Below, piece after piece: positions 7,907-15,757 of a stretch of 17,366 nucleotides of DNA (positions within the stretch are counted from its first letter, which is position 1; each line of letters starts with the position of its first letter). The notes beneath the pieces are model-generated. The model had not been told where the DNA came from. It worked only from the letters and a program-made list of their open reading frames with translations, and did no database searches. Origin of the DNA: Rhodospirillaceae bacterium (GTDB lineage: Bacteria > Pseudomonadota > Alphaproteobacteria > SP197); NCBI GenBank assembly GCA_018700655.1, contig JABIUG010000026.1, positions 1-17,366 of the forward strand, read 5' to 3'. A program made the translations under genes and the position numbers.

Positions 7907-9075
7907 GATCCCAGCTCTTGGCCAACCGCCTCCAACGCTGCCACCGCTTCCGCAATATGGCTGTCGTTGATCACCAGGGGCGGTAGAAAGCGCATGACGT
8001 TGTCGCCTGCCGGAACCGCAAGGACGTGATGATCGCGCATCGCGTTGATGACATCGCCAACCGGCGCGACAGACTTGATACCCATCATCAGGCCAAGGCC
8101 ACGCACGTGATCGAAGACATCGCCGTGGCGCGCGATCACCTGTTCGATCTCGCTGTTCAGGCGTGCAGCGAGCCTCTCGACACCTTCGAGGAATCCCTCT
8201 TCCTGCATCACGTCGAGCACGGCATTGCCGACCGCCATCGACAAGGGATTGCCGCCAAAGGTGGAACCATGGCTTCCGGCCGTCAGGGCCGAGGCGGCCT
8301 TTTCGGTCGCAAGGCAAGCCCCGATCGGAATGCCGCCACCCAGGGCCTTGGCAATCGTCATGATGTCGGGCGCAACACCCGACCACTCATGGCCGAAGAG
8401 TTTCCCGGTGCGGCCCATGCCACACTGCACTTCGTCATAGATCACGAGCAGTCCGAACTCGTCAGCAGCGGCGCGCACCGCCTTGAGAAACTGCGGATCG
8501 ACCGGCGTGATGCCGCCTTCGCCCTGCACCGGTTCGATGATGATCGCCGCTGTCTCGCCCGTGATCGCAGCACGCAAGGCGTTGCTGTCATGGAGCGGAA
8601 CCTGGTCGAAGCCTTCGACCGGAGGACCAAAACCTTCCAGATGTTTGGCCTGTCCGCCGGCCGCAATCGTCGCCAGCGTGCGCCCGTGAAAGGCGCCCGT
8701 GAAGCTGATCGTCCTGAAACGCTCGGGATGACCGTTCAGATACTGGTAACGCCGCGCCATCTTCAACGCGCACTCAATGGCCTCCCCGCCCGAATTGGCG
8801 AAGAAAACGCTGTCGGCGAAACTTGCTGCGACGAGACGCTCGGCCAGGCGTTCCTGGCCGCTGATTCGGTAGAGATTGGAGGTGTGCCACAGGCGTTCGG
8901 CCTGGTCCTGCAAGGCCGCAACCAGATGCGGATGTGCATGGCCAAGGCTGGTCACGGCAATGCCGCAACCAAAATCAAGATAACGCTCGCCGTCCTCAGA
9001 AATGAGATACGGCCCTTCGCCGCGTGCGAACACAAGATCGACACGGGCGTAGGTCGGCATGACCGGTGTGATCAC
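7903..9075 (-). CDS. argD: Acetylornithine/succinyldiaminopimelate aminotransferase
   Basis: PLP-dependent class III aminotransferase that forms N-acetylornithine; relatives also act in lysine synthesis. The PLP lysine is K243 in TIAKALGGG, the ring-binding aspartate is D214 in VIYDEVQCGMGRTG, and NSGGEAIECALKMARRY, FHGRTLATIAAGG, EPVQGEGGI and STFGGNPLSMAVG are all present. The 390-residue length is typical. The start is the GTG at 9075, not the ATG at 9060, because GGGAGG (9081-9086) stands 5 nt upstream of the GTG. It is the first gene of the operon; the terminator at 9115-9151 isolates it from the permease gene, so its promoter must lie in, or overlap, the short stretch upstream of 9086. 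No clear promoter was found there. Confidence 0.95.
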   Translation of the reverse strand: MITPVMPTYARVDLVFARGEGPYLISEDGERYLDFGCGIAVTSLGHAHPHLVAALQDQAERLWHTSNLYRISGQERLAERLVAASFADSVFFANSGGEAIECALKMARRYQYLNGHPERFRTISFTGAFHGRTLATIAAGGQAKHLEGFGPPVEGFDQVPLHDSNALRAAITGETAAIIIEPVQGEGGITPVDPQFLKAVRAAADEFGLLVIYDEVQCGMGRTGKLFGHEWSGVAPDIMTIAKALGGGIPIGACLATEKAASALTAGSHGSTFGGNPLSMAVGNAVLDVMQEEGFLEGVERLAARLNSEIEQVIARHGDVFDHVRGLGLMMGIKSVAPVGDVINAMRDHHVLAVPAGDNVMRFLPPLVINDSHIAEAVAALEAVGQELGS

Positions 9076-9080
9076 CGCAA

Positions 9081-9086
9081 CCTCCC
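9081..9086 (-). promoter_or_regulatory. Ribosome binding site deciding the argD GTG start
   Basis: A minus-strand GGGAGG five bases before GTG at 9075. The alternative ATG at 9060 would be 20 bases away, too far for efficient initiation. Confidence 0.75.
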
Positions 9087-9114
9087 GCGAAAACTGCGCC
9101 CTGATTGACGCATC

Positions 9115-9151
9115 AAAACGACAAAACCCGGTGGAATCCCGCCCACCGGGT
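9115..9151 (-). terminator. Rho-independent terminator after the ABC-2 permease gene
   Basis: On the minus strand, a 9-bp perfect stem (plus-strand arms ACCCGGTGG at 9126-9134 and CCACCGGGT at 9143-9151) with an 8-nt loop is followed by a T-rich tail TTTTGTCGTTTT. It lies about 43 bp past the permease stop and separates that gene from argD. Confidence 0.8.
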
Positions 9152-9193
9152 CTGGTTGCACTATTGATTCGCCTCTTGCGCCTGTCAATCGGC

Positions 9194-9988
9194 TCACGAT
9201 TTAAGCCGCCATCCCTTCACAAAGGCGACATAACAAACCGACCCGAGAACCAGCACCGTGCCCACAAGAACCGCAGCCCCGACTGCAAGAGAGCTGTCGG
9301 CATGGCCTGTGAATCCATAACGGAACCCGTCGATCGCATAAAAAAACGGATTGAACACCGCAAAGAACTGAAGGTTCTCGGGCAGCCGATCGATCGAATA
9401 GAACGTTCCCGACAGGAAGGTCAGCGGCGTAATGAAGAAATTCGTCAGTGCGGAGATCTGGTCGAACTTCTGTGCCCAGATACCGACCAGCACGCCAGCC
9501 AGACCCATCATGGCTGAGCCCGCCAATGCAAAAAACAGAACGGCCCAGAGGTGTTGTGGCGTGACCCCAACGATCACCTGCATGGTGATCAGAATAAAGA
9601 GACCCACCACGACACCCCGGCTGATCGCACCCAGAACGAGCCCGGCCATCAGTTCAAGCGGAGAAAGCGGGGGCATCAGTGTATCAACGATATTGCCCTG
9701 AACCTTGGCAATGATGAGCGATGACGAAGCATTGGCGAACCCGTTCTGCAACACCGCCATCATGATCAGACCCGGCGCCAGGAATTCGACAAACGGGACA
9801 CCGCCAACCTCAGTGACCGCTCGGCCCAGAGCCAGGGCAAAGACCACCAGGAACAACATCGTGGTCACGGCCGGCGCTACCACGGTCTGGCCCGGAATCT
9901 TCATGAATCGGCGCACTTCGCGCATATAGAGAGCCCACAGGCCCAACCAGTTTCTGGTCGCCGTGGAGAAAGAAACGTCTGCGGCCAT
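9194..9988 (-). CDS. ABC-2 type transporter permease
   Basis: Inner-membrane permease of the ABC-2 class (the type that exports drugs, polysaccharides or lipids), 264 residues. About six hydrophobic segments are visible, starting with VVAPAVTTMLFLVVFALALG and ending with VLVGTVLVLGSVCYVAFVKG. The family segment FLSGTFYSIDRLPENLQ before the last helices, and VEFLAPGLIMMAVLQNGF, fit the YadH/NodJ-like group. An upstream frame extends to 10066, but the ATG at 9988 gives a normal cytoplasmic N-terminus; its Shine-Dalgarno is weak. No ATPase gene is adjacent in this window, so the partner must be encoded elsewhere. It diverges from the lipase gene over a 101-bp spacer. Confidence 0.85.
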   Translation of the reverse strand: MAADVSFSTATRNWLGLWALYMREVRRFMKIPGQTVVAPAVTTMLFLVVFALALGRAVTEVGGVPFVEFLAPGLIMMAVLQNGFANASSSLIIAKVQGNIVDTLMPPLSPLELMAGLVLGAISRGVVVGLFILITMQVIVGVTPQHLWAVLFFALAGSAMMGLAGVLVGIWAQKFDQISALTNFFITPLTFLSGTFYSIDRLPENLQFFAVFNPFFYAIDGFRYGFTGHADSSLAVGAAVLVGTVLVLGSVCYVAFVKGWRLKS

Positions 9989-10041
9989 GGGTTGCGTTAC
10001 TCTGACTGTTCGAGGCTTGCCGCAGGCAGCACGGCGCGCGC

Positions 10042-10071
10042 AACATAGCCGGACCATGAAAGCCAAGCCAA
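10042..10071 (-). promoter_or_regulatory. Possible promoter for the ABC-2 permease gene
   Basis: On the minus strand, TTGGCT (10071-10066) and TATGTT (10047-10042) are 18 bp apart, each matching four of six consensus bases. This would give a leader of about 50 nt before the ATG at 9988. Confidence 0.33.
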
Positions 10072-10089
10072 GGGCCCGGTGATATCTCC

Positions 10090-11070
10090 GTGATACGTCC
10101 CATAACTCTAGCCTTCCTGCTGCTGGCTTCTGCCTGCGCGCCGGTCGTTGTTCCCGCCGGGCCCGACATGCGCGAACCCGCGCTGCACGAAGCCGAAATC
10201 ATCACATCTGACGACACGCATCTGGCGCTGAAGTTCTGGGGTAGTTCAGGTGAAACCCAGGCGGTGATCCTGGCCCTGCACGGTTTCAACGATTACAGCA
10301 ACGCCTTTGCCCTGCCTGCCGAGGTCTGGTCTATGCACGGGATCGCGACCTACGCCTACGACCAGCGCGGCTTTGGTGAAAGCGAGATTGCGGGGCTGTG
10401 GGCAGGGACCGAGACGCTGACGGCCGATGTACGTCAGGCCCTTGCACTTCTGGCGGAGCGCCATCCAGGCGCACCCTTGTTCTTGCTGGGCGACAGCATG
10501 GGTGGCGCTGTAGCGGCTGTGACCACATTCAACGCTCCGCCCGAACAGCTCGATGGCATCATTCTGATTGCTCCCGCCGTCTGGGGCCGCGACACGATGC
10601 CCTGGCATTACAAGGCATCGCTCTGGCTGGCCGCACATCTGGCACCTGCCATGAAGCTCTCGGGTAGTGGTCTCAAAATCGTTCCCTCCGACAACATCGA
10701 GATGCTGCGCGAATTGGGTCGCGACCCGCTGGTGCTGAAGGAAACCCGCGCCGATGCCATCTATGGGCTGGTGCATTTGATGGATGCGGCCCTTGCCTCA
10801 GCCGGGGAAGCGCCGCTTCCTATCCTGCTGGTCTATGGCGAAAACGATCAGATCGTGCCACCCCAGCCCATCGCGCGCTTTGCCGCCGGGATAACCGGGC
10901 CGGTTCGCATTGCGGTCTATCCCGAGAGCTATCACATGGTGCTGCGCGACCTGGCGCGCGACATCCCGTTGGGCGACATCGCAACCTTCGTGCTCGACCC
11001 CGGGGCACCAATGCCTTCGGGCAACGAAACCGGCCTGGAAGCCCTGCAGGCACTAAAACCGGCGTCCTGA
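10090..11070 (+). CDS. Alpha/beta hydrolase lipoprotein, monoacylglycerol-lipase-like
   Basis: Putative membrane-anchored serine lipase or esterase, 326 residues. A short signal peptide ends in LLASAC, so Cys16 is probably lipid-modified, although Ala at -3 is not the favoured residue. The alpha/beta hydrolase core has HGFNDYSNAF as the oxyanion region, nucleophile S136 in LGDSMGGA (GDSMGG in place of GHSMGG), D253 in YGENDQIVPP and H282 in ESYHMVL. This resembles Hydrolase_4 (monoacylglycerol lipase, PldB-like) proteins. The start is a GTG; no strong Shine-Dalgarno is seen and the leader is shared with the divergent permease. The lipid substrate is not readable from sequence. Confidence 0.85.
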   Translation: MIRPITLAFLLLASACAPVVVPAGPDMREPALHEAEIITSDDTHLALKFWGSSGETQAVILALHGFNDYSNAFALPAEVWSMHGIATYAYDQRGFGESEIAGLWAGTETLTADVRQALALLAERHPGAPLFLLGDSMGGAVAAVTTFNAPPEQLDGIILIAPAVWGRDTMPWHYKASLWLAAHLAPAMKLSGSGLKIVPSDNIEMLRELGRDPLVLKETRADAIYGLVHLMDAALASAGEAPLPILLVYGENDQIVPPQPIARFAAGITGPVRIAVYPESYHMVLRDLARDIPLGDIATFVLDPGAPMPSGNETGLEALQALKPAS

Positions 11071-11188
11071 TGTTCCAGGACGGTCGTGCCGACTGGCGTG
11101 ACACACGGTTTTCCATTCAGTGGAATCGCCCTGCAAAACGATTCGCTCTAGGGTCGCCCGACAATTGGCTAGGAGTGACAGGTTCGTC

Positions 11189-12506
11189 GTGAGTACGATT
11201 TTCAAGACGCTGGGTGTGCTGCTTCTGGCGACAGCACTTCTCAACATTGCCAATAGATAGCTGTTTACCCTGATTGGTCTGCGCCTGGCCGTGGAGGTCA
11301 CGCCGGCTGTCGTGGGTTTCATCGCATCGGGTCATTTCGTGGGGTTGCTGGCAGGCTCGTTCACCGCAACCGCGATCATCATGCGGGTCGGACATATTCC
11401 GGTCCTTCACGGTTTTTGCCGCCGTGGCGTCCTGTGCCGTGCTGCTGATGGGCCTGATATTCGGGGCCCCGGCCTGGTTCCTGCTGCGCATCGTGATCGG
11501 TTACTGCATGGCCGGACTGTTCATGGTGCTGGAAAGCTGGTTCAACGACGGCGTCAGCAATGAGAAGCGCGGGCAGACCTTCGCTTACTATATGGTGTCA
11601 AGTTTGGGCGCGTTCGCGGTCGGACCGTTCCTCGTCAATCTGGGTGACCCGACGGCCTATCCGCTGTTTGCCATGACTGCGATCCTGTTCAACCTGTGCC
11701 TTCTGCCCATCGCACTCACGCGTAAGAGCAATCCGGTCATCACCAGGGCCAAACGGCTGAAATTGCGCGAGCTTGTGAAACTCTCGCCGCTCGGCGTCGC
11801 AGGCTGTGTTGCCGCCGGACTGGTCAACAGCGCGGTTTACGGCCTGGGCGCGGTCTATGCCGATCTTGAGGGCCTGAGCGACGGTGGTGTCTCCCTCTTC
11901 TTCAGCGCCATCATCCTTGGCGGGCTTGCCATGCAATTGCCGGTGGGCTGGCTCTCGGACCGCTATGACCGGCGCTCGACCATGTTGGGCCTGATCTGCT
12001 GTGCGATGGGATTTGCCCTGCTGATCGTCGTGTTCGGCGCCTGGTCCCTGCCTCTCCTGACAATCCTGAGCTTTGCCTTTGGCGACATGATGGGCCCGAT
12101 CTATGGCCTCTCGGTCGCCCAGACCAACGATTATGTCGAAAAGGATCAGTTCGTCGCGGTTTCCAGCGGGCTCTTGATCGCCTATAGCCTGGGAGCAATT
12201 GCAGGACCCAATATCGCCTCCTGGCTGATGAACGGCGTCGGTCCGATCGGCCTTTGGCTCTATGTCGCGGTGATTCTCCTGGGTCTGGGCGGTTACACGG
12301 TTTATCGCGTGCGTCGCCACACGGCCCTGCCGGTCAAGGAACAGGGCAATTATGTCGCAGTTGCAGGCGAAACACCCTTGGCCGGAGAGTTGGATCCGCG
12401 CGCGCCGACCCTTGCCAGCCAGGCCCAGAACGGGCACCAGACCCCGCCTGCGGGCCCAAATATGGCTCCGATGGGGCCGAAGGCAGACCGAAATCGCACG
12501 ATGTGA
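11189..12506 (+). pseudogene. MFS transporter (YcaD-like) with nonsense codon and frameshift
   Basis: Major facilitator superfamily inner-membrane transporter with about 12 hydrophobic segments, disrupted twice. From GTG 11189 the frame reads STIFKTLGVLLLATALLNIANR and meets TAG at 11258-11260, then continues as LFTLIGLRLAVEVTP and GHFVGLLAGSF. After RVGHI, one surplus C at 11399-11400 shifts the frame; removing it gives RVGHIRSFTVFAAVASC, as expected for the family. The remainder is intact, with RIVIGYCMAGLFMVLESWFND and a motif-A-like GWLSDRYDRRS loop, to the TGA at 12506. The last 35 residues after ELDPR are a Pro/Ala/Met-rich tail. AGGAG at 11171-11175 precedes the start by 13 nt. Both lesions are single-base, so recent decay or sequencing error are the options. 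Substrate unknown. Confidence 0.82.
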
Positions 12507-12709
12507 TTGAATCTGCGACAGTTCGGCAACAGATGTTGCCCAAGCACTTCACAAGTTGCTACGATTTATAGACTTTGGTCCCGCCAGCATGTTATCGCAG
12601 AAGGGATTTCAGGCGTTCGCGCAGCTTTTGGCTATGCTGCACGAGAGTTGAATGAGGGTACCCTGATGTGGCGATTTTCGTTACATCGCTGCCGGTCAAG
12701 TGGAACAGT
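12507..12709. other. Intergenic region upstream of mlaA
   Basis: This 203-bp stretch carries no conserved gene. It contains a possible promoter (listed separately) and a 16-codon leader frame (ATG 12666, stop 12714-12716) reading MWRFSLHRCRSSGTVC, preceded at 8 nt by GAGGG (12653-12657). Its stop overlaps the mlaA start, so it could couple translation, but nothing else supports it as a real peptide. Confidence 0.35.
12536..12565 (+). promoter_or_regulatory. Possible promoter for mlaA-mlaC
   Basis: TTGCCC (12536-12541) and TACGAT (12560-12565) with an 18-bp spacer, about 145 bp before the chosen mlaA start. The long leader makes this tentative. Confidence 0.28.
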
Positions 12710-13480
12710 ATGTTGATTCTCCACGCTAATATCATATCGCGTCTCGCCCGTTGCGGTGCTTCGTTGTTGCTGGTCGCCCTGGTTTCAGCCTGCGCTACTG
12801 TGCCCGAAGATCCCGTGGACCGGGAAATTTACGCCGCCCGGAACGACCCGGCAGAGCCTACCAACCGCTACATCTTCGACGTCAATCTGGCGGTCATGGA
12901 CATGGCGTTGAACCCGATTGCAACGATGTACCGGGAAGGCGTTCCCGAGCCCTATCGTCATGGTGTGCGTAATTTTCTCGATAACCTGCAGATGCCGGTG
13001 ACCATTCTCAACAGCGCCCTGCAGGGCGATTGGGACAACACGGTTGAAGCCTCGATGTCGTTTTTCATCAACACGACGGCGGGTCTGGGCGGCATTTTTG
13101 ATATTCCCGGCAGCTTCGATGAGGCGCCGCGCAAGGCAGATTTCGGCGAAACGCTTGCAGTCTGGGGCATCGAGGAAGGCCCCTATGTCATGCTGCCGCT
13201 TATCGGCCCCTCCAGCACCCGCGATACGGTTGGTCTGGGCGTCGACATCCTGACCGATCCGCTGTCTTATCTGCTTTCGCCGATCTGGAGCTACGCACGC
13301 GCAGGCGCGGGCGCCGTGGAGGCGACCAGCAATGATCAGAGCCAGGTTGCAGAGCTGCGCCGGTCTTCGGTTGATTTCTATGCCTCGGTGCGCAGCCTCT
13401 ACCGTCAGAACCGCGAAGCCCAGGTCCGCGCGGCCATGGGTGGCGACACCATGAGCGATGACGTATTTTCGCTAGAGTAA
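12710..13480 (+). CDS. mlaA: MlaA (VacJ) family outer-membrane lipoprotein
   Basis: Outer-membrane lipoprotein that removes misplaced phospholipids from the outer leaflet and passes them to the Mla shuttle. The 256-residue protein begins with a signal ending in LVSAC (lipidated C28). The family core follows: DPAEPTNRYIFDVNLAVMD, NPIATMYREGVPEPYRHGVRN, FLDNLQMPVTILN, then FGETLAVWGIEEGPYVMLPLIGPSS-type text (FGETLAVWGIEEGPY, LPLIGPSSTRD) and DPLSYLLS. The ATG at 12710 is chosen because it gives a 27-residue signal peptide. A GTG at 12668 is in frame but would make the signal 41 residues. It lies 5 bp before the mlaC-like gene, so they form one unit. Confidence 0.92.
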   Translation: MLILHANIISRLARCGASLLLVALVSACATVPEDPVDREIYAARNDPAEPTNRYIFDVNLAVMDMALNPIATMYREGVPEPYRHGVRNFLDNLQMPVTILNSALQGDWDNTVEASMSFFINTTAGLGGIFDIPGSFDEAPRKADFGETLAVWGIEEGPYVMLPLIGPSSTRDTVGLGVDILTDPLSYLLSPIWSYARAGAGAVEATSNDQSQVAELRRSSVDFYASVRSLYRQNREAQVRAAMGGDTMSDDVFSLE

Positions 13481-13485
13481 CCAAC

Positions 13486-14097
13486 ATGCCGTTCAGAAAG
13501 CTCTTTATACCCTTCGTCATTGTTGCCGGTTTTCTGGTCAATGCAGTGGCGTGGGCCGGTCTTGACGATGACGCCTCCGTCTTTGTGGACGAACACGGCA
13601 GCGAGCTGATCGAGATTCTCGGCCTGCCGCCGGGAGTCGACCGGCGCGATCAGTTCCAGACCTGGCTCGCAGACACCTTCAACCTCGAAGCGCTGGCCAG
13701 TCTGGCGCTGGGGCCCTATCTGGACACGGCGACCGAGGACCAGATGGCGGCCTACGAAGAGGCCTTCTCACGCTACATCGTAGTGACCTACGAAGCGCGC
13801 TTCGACACGTTTTCAGGTTACGACTTCGCCGTCGTGCGTGCCCGCCCGATGGACGATGACAATGCCATCGTACGCACCAGCATCTCCGGTGATGACGGCA
13901 GCAATTATGTCGTCGACTTTCGCGTTGAACTCTACGAGTACGGCACCTTTAAGGTGATCGACGTGGCGGTTGAGGGGCTTTCGATGCTGAAGACCCAGCG
14001 CGACGAGTTCAGTGCCGTAATTCAACGCAACGGCATCGATGGTCTGATCGTCTCGCTCGACGAGCGCACCTCGGTGGTCGAAGCCAGCAACAACTAG
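13486..14097 (+). CDS. mlaC: MlaC/Ttg2D-like periplasmic phospholipid-binding protein
   Basis: Periplasmic carrier that ferries phospholipids between MlaA and the inner-membrane MlaFEDB complex. The 203-residue length is usual. A Sec signal peptide ends near AVAWA (residue 24). The mature part shows the family pattern: F.TWLADTFNLEALASLALGPY, a YEEAFSRYIVVTYEARF helix pair, then beta-rich DGSNYVVDFRVELYEYGTFKVIDVAVEGLSML (segments VVDFRVELYEYG and FKVIDVAVEGLSML), then a terminal EFSAVIQRNGIDGLI helix. It starts 5 bp after mlaA with no strong Shine-Dalgarno, which suggests coupled translation. The other Mla genes are not in the window. Only 12 bp separate its stop from the convergent oxygenase gene. 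Confidence 0.88.
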   Translation: MPFRKLFIPFVIVAGFLVNAVAWAGLDDDASVFVDEHGSELIEILGLPPGVDRRDQFQTWLADTFNLEALASLALGPYLDTATEDQMAAYEEAFSRYIVVTYEARFDTFSGYDFAVVRARPMDDDNAIVRTSISGDDGSNYVVDFRVELYEYGTFKVIDVAVEGLSMLKTQRDEFSAVIQRNGIDGLIVSLDERTSVVEASNN

Positions 14098-14109
14098 AGC
14101 CCGATCGGA

Positions 14110-15072
14110 TCAGGGCTTCTCGCGATAGTCGAACGCCTTGCCAAAACGCCACACCAGATAATCACCGCACGAAATAGGTTCGTCCCGCAGTGCTTCGCCT
14201 GATTTACAGGCGATCGCAGGATCAATCACGGTGTCAAAATCGGGATCAAACGCCAGCACCAGCGACAATCTCTCACGCTGCGAGGCATTGATTACACGAT
14301 GCGGTGTCGAGCGCAGCCGGCCGTTCGTCCAACGCGCCAGAAGGTCGCCGACATTGACGACCAGTGTTCCGGGAATCGGGTGCGCCGGCACCCAGTCACC
14401 CTCGTAATCCTGAACCTGCAGGCCGCCGACATCGTCCTGGCACAAAACGGTCAGAACACCGAAATCGGTGTGGCGCGCGACTCCGAATTGGTCAGGCCCG
14501 AGTGATTCGGGCTGCGGCGGGTAATAGGTCAGGGAAGCACGGCTGAGCGGGCGCGATGCGGTCTTGAGAAACGCATCCGGCGTAAGATCAAGGCCCAGAG
14601 CACAGGCCCGCATGATGTGGTGTGCGACCCCGTGGGCAGCTTCGAAATATTGCTCAAGCGCCGATTGCATCCCGGTCGGGGCTTCGGGCCACTGGTTGCT
14701 TCCCTGCAGAGGCCGGTCACGGTCCTCGTTTCCGAAATCATGGCCCCAGATGAAGCTCTCCTTCAGATCAACCCTGGCATCATCCGACATCTTGGCGCCG
14801 CCCGGACGCAGGAAACCGCGATGGTCTGAATTGACCGCAACCGTGAGCTTCTCCTCCTGCGGCTGGTGGAAAAAATCGAGGCCGATCTGACGTGCCTGGA
14901 TGATCAGGTCTTCGGGAATGCCGTGGTTGCTGACATAGAGGAACCCGGCATCCCGGCTGGCCCGATAGATCGCATGGGCCACGTCAGCAGGCGCACTGCC
15001 GTCCCGCAGGGCGCCGATATCGATCACTGGAATGACCGAAGCATCGATCTCCTTGTGCGCCGCATATCCCAT
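14110..15072 (-). CDS. 2-oxoglutarate/Fe(II)-dependent dioxygenase, isopenicillin-N-synthase-like
   Basis: Cytoplasmic non-heme iron oxygenase, 320 residues. The iron triad is H201 and D203 (ARHTDFGVLTVL) and H258 (STPHRVINAS); R268 and S270 in ERLSLVLAFD form the RxS co-substrate clasp, pointing to 2-oxoglutarate use. The N-terminal DIOX_N region has IPVIDIGALRDG and GFLYVSNHGIPEDLI. The start is the ATG at 15072, with GGGAGG at 15080-15085 and a 7-nt spacer; the frame extends to 15150 but lacks such a site. It begins 13 bp after the stop of the CMD-fold gene and is probably co-transcribed with it. Substrate unknown; members act on small molecules such as flavonoids, gibberellins and amino-acid derivatives. 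Confidence 0.9.
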   Translation of the reverse strand: MGYAAHKEIDASVIPVIDIGALRDGSAPADVAHAIYRASRDAGFLYVSNHGIPEDLIIQARQIGLDFFHQPQEEKLTVAVNSDHRGFLRPGGAKMSDDARVDLKESFIWGHDFGNEDRDRPLQGSNQWPEAPTGMQSALEQYFEAAHGVAHHIMRACALGLDLTPDAFLKTASRPLSRASLTYYPPQPESLGPDQFGVARHTDFGVLTVLCQDDVGGLQVQDYEGDWVPAHPIPGTLVVNVGDLLARWTNGRLRSTPHRVINASQRERLSLVLAFDPDFDTVIDPAIACKSGEALRDEPISCGDYLVWRFGKAFDYREKP

Positions 15073-15085
15073 TGCGAATCCTCCC

Positions 15086-15700
15086 TCAGACCGAGCCCTG
15101 AATGCGCCGGTCTTCCGCCTCGTCCGGCCCGACATAGAAACCGACGACATCGCCTTCCAGTGTCACGCCCAAACCGTTGAGCAGCCGGTTGGCATAGTTG
15201 AAATAACAACAGACCTGATTGACCTCGAGGATACAACCATCGTCGAGCCCTTCGGCACGCATCGCCTCGACATCCCCGGCAACCATCGCTGCCGGATCGT
15301 TTGTCAGTTTTTCGGCATAACGAAGCATCGCAAGTTCAGCCCCGGAAAAAGCCGCTTCGGGCCTCTGAGCCTTCATGGCTTCGAGTACCTTGTCGGCTCT
15401 TGCGTCATCGCCGATCAGGTGGCGGGCATTGGCGAAATGGTTGGTCAGGCTGTAGTCGCATCGGTTGAGAATGCTGACATAGGAAGCCACGACTTCCTGG
15501 AACCACATGGGAAGACGATTGCCGTCATCATGCAGCGCGCTCATGTAAAGCGTGTGATGGCCGATCATGGTCTTGGGTCGCAGGGAATGCACCCGCATCA
15601 CATTGCCGACATCGCCCGAAGGCGCTCTCACCGTATCAAGGGACTGCATGAGTTCGGGCGAAGCGTCTTCATCATCGATCATGGCGATCCAGGCAGTCAT
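15086..15700 (-). CDS. AhpD/carboxymuconolactone-decarboxylase-fold protein, peroxidase-related
   Basis: A 204-residue all-helical protein of the CMD/AhpD superfamily, closest in recalled pattern to the uncharacterised peroxidase-related group. In AhpD the active site is E118, C130, C133, H137. The same spacing here gives E69, C81, S84 and H88 in QEVVASYVSILNRCDYSLTNH (a 21-residue region, 68-88). The second cysteine is therefore serine, so a thiol-disulphide AhpD mechanism is doubtful. The C-terminal part has EVNQVCCYFNYANRLLNGLG, with a Cys pair at 164-165. The start at 15700 has GGAGG at 15708-15712 with 7 nt spacing; a longer frame reaching 16078 is antisense to the hydrolase. First gene of a two-gene operon with the oxygenase. 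Confidence 0.82.
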   Translation of the reverse strand: MTAWIAMIDDEDASPELMQSLDTVRAPSGDVGNVMRVHSLRPKTMIGHHTLYMSALHDDGNRLPMWFQEVVASYVSILNRCDYSLTNHFANARHLIGDDARADKVLEAMKAQRPEAAFSGAELAMLRYAEKLTNDPAAMVAGDVEAMRAEGLDDGCILEVNQVCCYFNYANRLLNGLGVTLEGDVVGFYVGPDEAEDRRIQGSV

Positions 15701-15757
15701 GCGGCATCCTCCAAAGGTGATCCCGACGATAGCAGAGCCAATAGCGGTGGAGAATTC

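Noticed and set aside
7907..8386. N-terminal extension of argF into argD
   Set aside because: The extension is the argD gene in another frame; ornithine carbamoyltransferases begin close to the ATG at 7906, which makes an ATGA overlap.
8026..9108. A 360-codon plus-strand open frame over argD
   Set aside because: It is antisense to a complete argD and has no family motifs or convincing ribosome binding site.
11111..11125. Inverted repeat TTCCA-TTCAG-TGGAA upstream of the MFS gene, considered as an operator
   Set aside because: Only 5-bp arms, no second copy, and no adjacent regulator gene to support it.
11598..12437. A 279-codon minus-strand open frame
   Set aside because: Antisense to the MFS transporter; the product is rich in Gln, Asp and Arg with no domain pattern.
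14098..14117. Inverted repeat AGCCC...GGGCT between convergent mlaC and the oxygenase gene, considered as a bidirectional terminator
   Set aside because: No T-run on either strand, and the inner pairing leaves almost no loop. A short GC-biased coincidence is likely.
15032..15757. Long N-terminal extension of the alpha/beta hydrolase
   Set aside because: It is antisense to the CMD-fold gene; the ATG at 15758 has a Shine-Dalgarno and gives the usual length.
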